Positions 1-5,156 of a stretch of DNA of 5,249 nt are shown here, in pieces. The position numbers and the translations under genes were made by a program. The notes below the pieces were generated by a model. It was not told the origin of the DNA. It did not search any database and was given only the letters and a program-made list of their open reading frames with translations. Origin of the DNA: Oscillospiraceae bacterium (lineage in GTDB: Bacteria; Bacillota; Clostridia; Saccharofermentanales; Saccharofermentanaceae); assembly GCA_902795955.1 (NCBI GenBank), contig CADBNJ010000243.1, positions 1 to 5,249 on the forward strand, read 5' to 3'. Every line of letters begins with the position of its first letter. The stretch's first letter is position 1.

Positions 1-250
1 CCATATATGCGAGAACCCGCCCTTTGCCGCACCCTATATCGATGAACGAATCATCAGGTGTCAGCCTGACATTCTCAAATATATCCTCAAGTCCTTTATA
101 CGGGATCGACTGACTTCCCGTGGCCCCGTGTGAACCGGAGAAGGGCGTCGGCACAAAGCGTCCCAGTGACATCCCGCAGATCCGCCTGTCTCTCAAAACG
201 TCTGAGAAACGCGACAGTTTGACGGAAAGATATACGAACGGATTAATCAA
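1..250 (-). CDS. Class I SAM-dependent methyltransferase, N-terminal part (cut by window edge)
   Basis: Read leftward, an open frame of 83 codons runs off the left edge. It contains methyltransferase motif I, DIGCGKGRVL, at residues 71-80, the glycine-rich loop that binds S-adenosylmethionine. The stretch before it (RDRRICGMSLGRF, then SIPYKGLEDIF) fits the lead-in I recall from small uncharacterised clostridial methyltransferases. No ATG precedes the frame. I chose TTG at 250-248 because GGGAG lies at 262-258, seven bases upstream; the frame is open only to an in-frame stop at 284-286. A later ATG at 172-170 also has a weak AGGCGG before it and is an alternative start. The start overlaps the stop of the Nudix gene by 8 bp, so the two are probably co-transcribed and translationally coupled. 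The substrate cannot be told because the specificity region lies outside the window. Confidence 0.8.
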   Translation of the reverse strand, partial: MINPFVYLSVKLSRFSDVLRDRRICGMSLGRFVPTPFSGSHGATGSQSIPYKGLEDIFENVRLTPDDSFIDIGCGKGRVLAYM

Positions 251-869
251 ATACGCACTCCCAGTGTTCTGAATGTTTGGCCTTCAGGCACATATCGATC
301 TGCGCCCTGTTGCATTTATGCTCGTTGAATTCGGGAAGATCGTTCAATGCAAAGAAACCTGCCTCGGTCGTCTCGATATTCTCGACGAAGCTGCCGCCGT
401 GAGGTTCACATAAGACAATGAACTTATATGAACAGAAGAATGATCCGGGATTGTTGTTGCGCTTGTGATCCAGCACAGCCACCAGCCTCACCGGTTCCAC
501 GTGTATTCCGCTCTCTTCGACGACTTCCTTGATTACATTCTCCCTCAAGGTATGATCATATTCGCACCATCCTCCCGGAAGTGTCCACTTGCCGTCGTAA
601 TCCTTCACCATCAGGATGCGGTCCTCATCATCGAACACCGCCATCCTCAGATCGCACTTGGGAGTAGGATATCCGTCATTCATCTCGAAAAGGTTCCTCA
701 CTTCCTCTCCGGTCATGACGCCGGGCGGCATCTCACGGGCAAGCATATCCGCAGCGATATCTATTATCTCCTTGTACCGCTCGATATCGAACTTGTCCTT
801 CGAATAAAGGAGTCCTGCAGATGCCATTGCATGAAGCCTGCGCGCCGTTTTCCTTACATAGTCATCCAT
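243..869 (-). CDS. Nudix hydrolase with YjhB-type N-terminal domain
   Basis: This 208-residue protein should cleave a nucleoside diphosphate linked to another group (NDP-X), releasing two phosphorylated products, in the cytoplasm with a divalent metal. Residues 8-60 match the helical Nudix_N domain (ARRLHAMASAGLLYSKD, then ERYKEIIDIAADML). The Nudix fold follows, with KCDLRMAVFD at 71-80, GKWTLPGGW at 93-101 and the Nudix box at 100-122. The box reads G-x5-H-x7-K-E-V-V-E-E-S-G-I: the metal-binding REUxEE core is present as KEVVEE (114-119), but the first Glu is His106 and the Arg is Lys114. From memory, this family is variable at those positions, so I read this as a family trait and not decay. 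A Bacillus cereus relative has been reported to hydrolyse CDP-choline; the substrate here is unknown. ATG 869 is kept because the domain starts within about ten residues of it and the frame closes upstream at 909-911. No Shine-Dalgarno site precedes it. Confidence 0.9.
   Translation of the reverse strand: MDDYVRKTARRLHAMASAGLLYSKDKFDIERYKEIIDIAADMLAREMPPGVMTGEEVRNLFEMNDGYPTPKCDLRMAVFDDEDRILMVKDYDGKWTLPGGWCEYDHTLRENVIKEVVEESGIHVEPVRLVAVLDHKRNNNPGSFFCSYKFIVLCEPHGGSFVENIETTEAGFFALNDLPEFNEHKCNRAQIDMCLKAKHSEHWECVFD
258..262 (-). promoter_or_regulatory. Ribosome binding site deciding the TTG start of the methyltransferase
   Basis: GGGAG on the minus strand lies inside the last codons of the Nudix gene, seven bases before TTG at 250. 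It is the main support for placing the methyltransferase start there, because the frame has no ATG or GTG upstream of the TTG. Confidence 0.55.
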
Positions 870-876
870 ATGGAAC

Positions 877-885
877 AGTTTAACA
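877..885 (-). promoter_or_regulatory. Possible extended -10 element for the Nudix gene
   Basis: The minus strand reads TGT-TAAACT: a TGn extension followed by a hexamer matching TATAAT at four of six positions. It ends seven bases before the Nudix ATG, so transcription would begin at or next to the start codon. No convincing -35 is visible. The match is weak and rests mainly on position and on the lack of any other element in the 41-bp spacer. Confidence 0.2.
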
Positions 886-895
886 CAGATTGGGA

Positions 896-904
896 TGATA
901 TAAT
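896..904 (+). promoter_or_regulatory. Extended -10 promoter for the DUF4422-exporter operon
   Basis: TGA-TATAAT combines a perfect consensus -10 hexamer (899-904) with the upstream TGn extension, which can replace a -35 element for the vegetative sigma factor. TTAACA at 880-885 looks like a -35 but the spacer is only 13 bp, too short to work in the usual way. The -10 ends six bases before ATG 911, so the predicted transcript start falls at or within a base or two of the start codon. This is the only good promoter match ahead of the four rightward genes. Confidence 0.5.
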
Positions 905-910
905 AAGTCT

Positions 911-1723
911 ATGGAAAGCAGTAAGCCAGATATCAGGATAATAGTTGCTTCGCACAAGGAAGCTGATGTCCCTCACGGGGATATGTATCTGCCGGTATTT
1001 GCCGGCAGCAGTCTTCACGAGGAGATACCGGAGGGTTTTACTGCCGATAATACAGGAGAGAATATATCTTTCCTCAATCCGCTGTACAGCGAACTGACGG
1101 CTCTTTACTGGGCATGGAAGAATCTTCCGGGGATTACCGGCGAAGATTCATATCTCGGGCTTGTTCATTACAGACGCCTGTTCGGGAACAGGCGCAGAGG
1201 TGCCGTAACATATGAAGATATTGCCGGATACTGCGGAAGGAAGAAGGTTCTTGTTCCGAGGGCAAGGAATTATGTTGTGGATACGCTCAAGGCTCATTAT
1301 TGCCATACCCACGGGAGCCTGACTCTCGATATGTGCGGAAGTGTAATTGCGGATCTTCATCCCGATTATCTTAAGAGTTTTGATGATGCCTTATCAAGAT
1401 CATCAGGTTATATGTTCAACATGATGATCATGAGGGGAGACCTTATGGACAGGTATCTGACGTGGCTGTTCGGCATTCTGTACGAACTGACGCTGAGGGT
1501 CGACAGCAGCGGGATGGATGATTACGACAAGCGGTATCCGGGGAGGATCTCGGAATTGCTCTTTAACGTGTGGCTGGACCACGAACTCAAAGCGGGGCGA
1601 TTGAAGCATCACGACATCAAGACGCTTCCGTGGTTCAGTACGGAGGGTGATAAGACACCTGAGAAGGCAAAGGCCATGCTCAAGGCGAAGTTTAAGGGCG
1701 AGAAGTACCATAACAGTTTCTGA
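911..1723 (+). CDS. DUF4422 family glycosyltransferase for surface polysaccharide
   Basis: This 270-residue protein matches the DUF4422 family of putative glycosyltransferases found in capsule and exopolysaccharide clusters. Visible family landmarks are an N-terminal strand IRIIVASHKE (8-17), DNTGENIS (46-53), ELTALYWAWKN (61-71), GLVHYRR (83-89), MFNMMIM (168-174) and RISELLFNVWL (212-222). The length is normal for the family, and there is no signal peptide or membrane segment, so it should act on the cytoplasmic side of the membrane on a lipid-linked acceptor. Donor sugar and linkage cannot be told. ATG 911 is the first possible start, because an in-frame TGA lies at 896-898, and it sits right at the family's N-terminus. 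No Shine-Dalgarno site is present, which is odd beside the well-marked starts of the exporter genes downstream. It leads a probable operon with the exporter and is 40 bp from the permease start. Confidence 0.88.
   Translation: MESSKPDIRIIVASHKEADVPHGDMYLPVFAGSSLHEEIPEGFTADNTGENISFLNPLYSELTALYWAWKNLPGITGEDSYLGLVHYRRLFGNRRRGAVTYEDIAGYCGRKKVLVPRARNYVVDTLKAHYCHTHGSLTLDMCGSVIADLHPDYLKSFDDALSRSSGYMFNMMIMRGDLMDRYLTWLFGILYELTLRVDSSGMDDYDKRYPGRISELLFNVWLDHELKAGRLKHHDIKTLPWFSTEGDKTPEKAKAMLKAKFKGEKYHNSF
1175..1194. repeat. Perfect 9-bp inverted repeat inside the DUF4422 gene
   Basis: CGCCTGTTC-GG-GAACAGGCG is a perfect inverted repeat with a two-base centre; as RNA it would fold into an 8-bp stem with a CGGG tetraloop. 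It lies over codons 89-95, just after the HYRR motif. No U-run follows, so it is not an intrinsic terminator on either strand. The repeat is seen directly; any function is unproven. Confidence 0.4.
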
Positions 1724-1725
1724 TG

Positions 1726-1734
1726 TGGTATTAT
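1726..1734 (+). promoter_or_regulatory. Possible internal extended -10 before the permease
   Basis: TGG-TATTAT in the 40-bp gap after the DUF4422 gene resembles an extended -10 (five of six in the hexamer). A transcript starting near 1741 would carry the strong ribosome binding site at 1750-1757. No -35 is seen, and the genes may equally be read only from the upstream promoter. Confidence 0.2.
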
Positions 1735-1749
1735 TGCGTGAGTTTTTTG

Positions 1750-1757
1750 TAAGGAGG
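1750..1757 (+). promoter_or_regulatory. Strong Shine-Dalgarno site fixing the permease GTG start
   Basis: TAAGGAGG matches the anti-Shine-Dalgarno over eight bases and lies six bases before GTG at 1764. The open frame extends upstream to a GTG at 1647, but that would place 39 extra residues, mostly overlapping the DUF4422 gene and with no family resemblance, on the permease. Confidence 0.85.
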
Positions 1758-1763
1758 ATCGGA

Positions 1764-2561
1764 GTGGGAACCGCGGTCAGGTCAGCCAAGAGATCTTTGT
1801 CAAGATTTGCTTCCAACAGATTCCTTTTTGAGGAACTGGTCAAGCGTGACTTTGAACATAAGTATAAGAGGACGATTCTCGGCATGGCGTGGAGCGTGTT
1901 ATCGCCCCTCCTGACACTGCTGGTGATGAAGCTTGTCTTCACGGGATTCTTCGGCAGAACGACACCTCATTACACGATCTATCTCTTCGCGGGAACCATC
2001 GTCATGGCATATTACAAGGAAGCTACGAATAACGGAATGACCAGCATGATCAGCAACGCTTCCGTGATCAATAAGATCAATGTTCCCAAGTACCTCTTCC
2101 TGTTCTCCAGGAATGTGTCATCTTTTGTGAATTTCCTCCTGACGCTTGCCGTCTTTTTTGTGTTCTGCATCATCGACGGGATAACGTTCCGCATCAGCTT
2201 CCTGATGCTGATATTTCCCGTATTATGCCTTGTGATAATGAATATCGGGATAGGAATGATACTGTCGGCATTATATGTTTTCTTCAGGGATATCAAGTAT
2301 CTTTATTCGGTATTCCTGACACTTCTTACATATCTGTCTGCCATCTTCTATACAGTCGATTCGTTTCCTTATAATGTGCAGAGGTTATTCCTTCTTAATC
2401 CGGTCTATGTGATCATCAAGTATATCAGGATGACAGTCATCGACGGGAATGTTCCGTCGCTTCAGTACCATGCTCTGTGCCTTGCTTATGCTCTGGTCTT
2501 TGCGCTTGCGGGAGCATTCTTCTACAAGAGGTATAACAGGCGGTTCGTCTATTATTTCTAA
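1764..2561 (+). CDS. ABC-2 type polysaccharide export permease (Wzm/TagG/RfbA-like)
   Basis: Starting at GTG 1764, this 265-residue membrane protein is the transmembrane half of an ABC exporter that flips a lipid-linked glycan out of the cytoplasm. Before the first membrane span lies the family's amphipathic lead-in, ELVKRDFEHKYKRTILG (24-40), then WSVLSPLLTLLVM. About six hydrophobic segments can be drawn near 41-63, 72-90, 117-137, 143-172, 179-197 and 238-254. The cytoplasmic FFRDIKYL (173-180) and LNP (211-213) are also typical of this group. It ends with a basic tail, YKRYNRR. The ATPase begins 9 bp downstream, the usual pairing. The 265-residue length is normal. The exported glycan may be a capsule, teichoic-acid-like polymer or other rhamnan-type polymer; the sequence does not decide. 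Confidence 0.92.
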   Translation: MGTAVRSAKRSLSRFASNRFLFEELVKRDFEHKYKRTILGMAWSVLSPLLTLLVMKLVFTGFFGRTTPHYTIYLFAGTIVMAYYKEATNNGMTSMISNASVINKINVPKYLFLFSRNVSSFVNFLLTLAVFFVFCIIDGITFRISFLMLIFPVLCLVIMNIGIGMILSALYVFFRDIKYLYSVFLTLLTYLSAIFYTVDSFPYNVQRLFLLNPVYVIIKYIRMTVIDGNVPSLQYHALCLAYALVFALAGAFFYKRYNRRFVYYF

Positions 2562-2570
2562 GGTGATGAT

Positions 2571-3545
2571 ATGGGCAGAGTGATCGAATGTAACGACGTA
2601 AGCATCAGATATATAACAGGCGATCTTAAGGCGATAGGTCTTAAGGAATACATGATGCGCAGGATCACGGGCAATTATCATGTAACGGAATTCTGGGCTG
2701 ACAAACACATATCATTTGCTCTTGAGGCCGGAGACATGCTCGGCATCATCGGCACGAACGGAGCGGGGAAGAGTACGCTTCTCAAGGCGGTATCGGGCAT
2801 AATGGAGCCGAAGCAGGGCAGTATTAAAGTCAACGGCAGGATAGCCGCACTTCTTGAGCTTGCCAGCGGATTCGACGGAGACATGACGGTCAGGGAGAAT
2901 GCTTATTTGAGAGGCGCAATGCTCGGGTATACGAGAGCATTCATGGATGAGATGTATGAGGAGATAATCGCTTTCGCCGAGCTTGAGGAATTTGAGGACA
3001 GGCCTTTCAGGCAGCTGTCGAGCGGCATGAAATCAAGGCTCGGCTTTGCCATCTGCTGCATGGTGGATCCGGACATCATCATCCTCGATGAGGTGTTGTC
3101 GGTAGGTGACGGTGCGTTCCGCAAGAAGAGCGGTGACAAGATGCGCGAGATATTGGGAAGCGGAGTTACCGGGATACTGGTATCACATTCCATAGACCAG
3201 GTGAAGGAACTGTGCAATAAAGTCCTCTGGCTTGATCACGGTGAACAGATAGTATTCTCCCCGGAAGTTGAGAAAGTCTGCGATGCCTATACGGAATTTC
3301 TGATCACGAAGGAGATCCCTTCCACTGATGACGAGATCGCCGCACTGGCACTGGCCTGCAGCAAGAGACGTGCGGAAGAGAAAGCAAAAAAAGACAAGAA
3401 AGAGACAAAAAAGCTCGAAGGGATCCTTGCCCGAGGCACGAAGAATACGGCCATAGAGGCTGCCCTTGACATAATTGAGAATAATGCTCCGGAGATGCTG
3501 GACATGCATGAAGTCGGCGAGTGGCGCAGGAAGAATAACGGGTGA
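2571..3545 (+). CDS. ABC transporter ATPase for polysaccharide export (Wzt/TagH-like)
   Basis: This 324-residue protein powers the upstream permease. The N-terminal lead-in typical of the group is present (LKEYMMRRITGNYHVTEFWA, 24-43). Then come Walker A GTNGAGKST (61-69), the ALLELASGF segment (93-101) that replaces a classical Q-loop in this family, the signature LSSGM (149-153), Walker B IIILDE (169-174), the D-loop SVGD (177-180) and the switch His206 in LVSHS. All catalytic motifs are intact. After about residue 247 there is no jelly-roll carbohydrate-binding domain like that of O8/O9a Wzt; instead a roughly 77-residue tail holds a charged, lysine-rich stretch (264-282) and then a short acidic helix-like segment (292-311). 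AAGGTGAT lies before ATG 2571 at good spacing. It is 9 bp after the permease and 3 bp before the methyltransferase gene. Confidence 0.93.
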   Translation: MGRVIECNDVSIRYITGDLKAIGLKEYMMRRITGNYHVTEFWADKHISFALEAGDMLGIIGTNGAGKSTLLKAVSGIMEPKQGSIKVNGRIAALLELASGFDGDMTVRENAYLRGAMLGYTRAFMDEMYEEIIAFAELEEFEDRPFRQLSSGMKSRLGFAICCMVDPDIIILDEVLSVGDGAFRKKSGDKMREILGSGVTGILVSHSIDQVKELCNKVLWLDHGEQIVFSPEVEKVCDAYTEFLITKEIPSTDDEIAALALACSKRRAEEKAKKDKKETKKLEGILARGTKNTAIEAALDIIENNAPEMLDMHEVGEWRRKNNG

Positions 3546-3548
3546 CAC

Positions 3549-5156
3549 ATGGCAGGCGAAGTTGTTGAGATAATCTCTTTGGGGAGTTCCGGAGAAGGTA
3601 TAGGAGTGCTCGCTTCAGGCAAGAAGATATTTGTGGATTCACAGGTTATCCCGGGTGAGATCTGCAGGGTGGAGATCACGCAGGAGAAGAATAAGTTCGC
3701 GAGGGGGAGATGCATTGAGCTTATGACCTCATCACCCGAACGCGTCCTGCCGTTCGGCACGGAGATTCCCGGCGCGAACCTCGCACATATGAGTTATAAG
3801 ACCCAGCTTAAGTATAAACAGGACAAGGTACGGGATTGTCTCATCAGATTGGGAGGTGTTGCCCCGTCCGCAGCAGACGGGGTAATGAATGATATCGTAC
3901 CCTCAGACAAGGATTCAAACTACCGCAATCACATGCAGTATTCCATAAGAGACGGCAGGCTCTGCCTTAAGTCACAGGGTACCGGTAAGGATGTTCCGGT
4001 AGACGGATCCGTACTTGAATATGAGATGTTCGGAAAGGTAAGGGAGGCCATGGAAGCTGCATTTGCCGGTTACCCCACAAGACTTTTTGGCGGTGCGGTC
4101 ATCCGCGGGTCTGAGAGAACGGGTGAGATACTGATCGAACTTGTCTCGTTCTCTGATGCACCGAGTGAGGTCCTGATACGTGATGCTTCAGAGTATATAT
4201 CAGCATCCGGACTTGCCGGCAGACTATCACAACTGAACTTGGCAGGCATAACCTTCCGCATATCAAACACTGCTACCGAGAAGAGGACAAGGGGCGGCAA
4301 GAGAGTGGTTCTATATGGTAATGACTACTACACGGAGATCCTCTGCGGCAGAGAGTTCAAAGTGAAGTCGGGGGCGTTCTTCCAGGTCAATGTTCCGCAG
4401 GCTGAAGTGCTGTACGGTCTGGCACGTCCTGACAGCTATACCGGTTCTCTTTGGGATCTGTACTGCGGGACGGGAACGGTCGGACTATCTCTTGTTAAAG
4501 AAGGACACAAAGTGATGGGCGTTGACATCAGTCCTGAAGCGATCGCTTCTGCCAGGGACAATGCTTCACGCTTCGGCATCGATGCGGAATTCATATGCAG
4601 GCCCGCTTCGAGAATAACGTCATTGCTGTCAATGATCTCCTGTGACGATGCCGTCGTAGTGGATCCGCCCAGGGCAGGATTGGAGTTCTCTCTGGTAAGG
4701 GCACTCATAGAACAGAGCCCGGAGATCATTTCTTATATATCATGTGATCCGTCTACGCTTGCAAGGGATCTTAGGATGTTTACAGACGGCGGTTATGCAA
4801 TAAGGAGTGTGACGCCCGTTGACATGTTCCCAAAAACGAGCCATGTCGAAACGGTAGTTCTTTTGTCCAAACTTTCCAGTGCACCCAAACTGGAAGTTAA
4901 GATCAGCATGTCAGATCTTGATCTTACTGAGGCTGAAGCTAAGGCGACATATGATGAGATTCAGGAATATGTGAAGGAACAGACAGGTTTACACGTATCA
5001 CACCTGAACATAGCACAGATTAAGAGAAAGCACGGCATTATCGAGAGAGCAAATTATAATCTGCCTAAAAGCGAAAACTCCAGGCAGCCTAACTGTCCGC
5101 CTGATAAGGAAAAGGCAATCGTTGCAGCCTTAAAACACTTCATGATGATAGATTGA
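3549..5156 (+). CDS. RumA/RlmD-like RNA (uracil-5-)-methyltransferase, no Fe-S cysteines, C-terminal extension
   Basis: This 535-residue enzyme should transfer a methyl group from S-adenosylmethionine to C5 of a uracil, probably in 23S rRNA. Domains: an N-terminal TRAM RNA-binding domain (about 1-60); a central region with AHMSYKTQLKYKQDKV (79-94) and SGAFFQVN (274-281); and a Rossmann methyltransferase with DLYCGTGTVGL (303-313), VVDPPRAGLE (370-379), the nucleophile Cys399 in YISCDPSTLARD, and Glu434 in SHVETVVLL. The catalytic core is complete. The usual cluster motif between TRAM and MSY (C-x5-CGGC) is replaced by PFGTEIPGANL, and the expected fourth Cys is Ser154, so no [4Fe-4S] cluster is expected. 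Residues about 445-535 form a tail beyond the E. coli-type end. The start lies 3 bp after the ATPase stop, and GGTGA at 3541-3545 (overlapping that stop) serves as a weak ribosome site, which suggests coupling. It could be RlmD, RlmC or dual-specific (RlmCD). Confidence 0.92.
   Translation: MAGEVVEIISLGSSGEGIGVLASGKKIFVDSQVIPGEICRVEITQEKNKFARGRCIELMTSSPERVLPFGTEIPGANLAHMSYKTQLKYKQDKVRDCLIRLGGVAPSAADGVMNDIVPSDKDSNYRNHMQYSIRDGRLCLKSQGTGKDVPVDGSVLEYEMFGKVREAMEAAFAGYPTRLFGGAVIRGSERTGEILIELVSFSDAPSEVLIRDASEYISASGLAGRLSQLNLAGITFRISNTATEKRTRGGKRVVLYGNDYYTEILCGREFKVKSGAFFQVNVPQAEVLYGLARPDSYTGSLWDLYCGTGTVGLSLVKEGHKVMGVDISPEAIASARDNASRFGIDAEFICRPASRITSLLSMISCDDAVVVDPPRAGLEFSLVRALIEQSPEIISYISCDPSTLARDLRMFTDGGYAIRSVTPVDMFPKTSHVETVVLLSKLSSAPKLEVKISMSDLDLTEAEAKATYDEIQEYVKEQTGLHVSHLNIAQIKRKHGIIERANYNLPKSENSRQPNCPPDKEKAIVAALKHFMMID

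Noticed and set aside
880..904. TTAACA (880-885) with TATAAT (899-904) as a classical -35/-10 promoter
   Set aside because: The 13-bp spacer is too short for normal sigma-70-type recognition; the extended -10 reading is better.
465..941. Open + strand frame of 158 codons opposite the Nudix gene
   Set aside because: It lies almost wholly antisense to a well-supported Nudix gene, has no recognisable domain, and would cross the divergent spacer and run into the DUF4422 start.
1181..1190. GTTC-GG-GAAC core as a LexA-type SOS box
   Set aside because: The Firmicute LexA site has GAAC-N4-GTTC, the opposite half-site order and a different spacing, and this lies inside a gene.
1647..1763. Longer permease starting at GTG 1647
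   Set aside because: The extra 39 residues are Arg-rich, overlap the DUF4422 gene in another frame and match nothing in the family; GTG 1764 has a near-perfect ribosome site six bases upstream.
1724..1763. TTTTTT at 1743-1748 as an intrinsic terminator between the first two operon genes
   Set aside because: No GC-rich stem precedes the T-run, and the Shine-Dalgarno site follows at once.
1403..1942. Open minus frame of 179 codons across the DUF4422-permease junction
   Set aside because: It is antisense to two strong genes, has no family resemblance, and spans their intergenic gap by chance.
3183..3760. Overlapping open minus frames opposite the ATPase tail and methyltransferase start
   Set aside because: Their translations are rich in Ser, Phe and Leu as expected from the complement of Lys/Glu-rich coding sequence, and no motif is seen.
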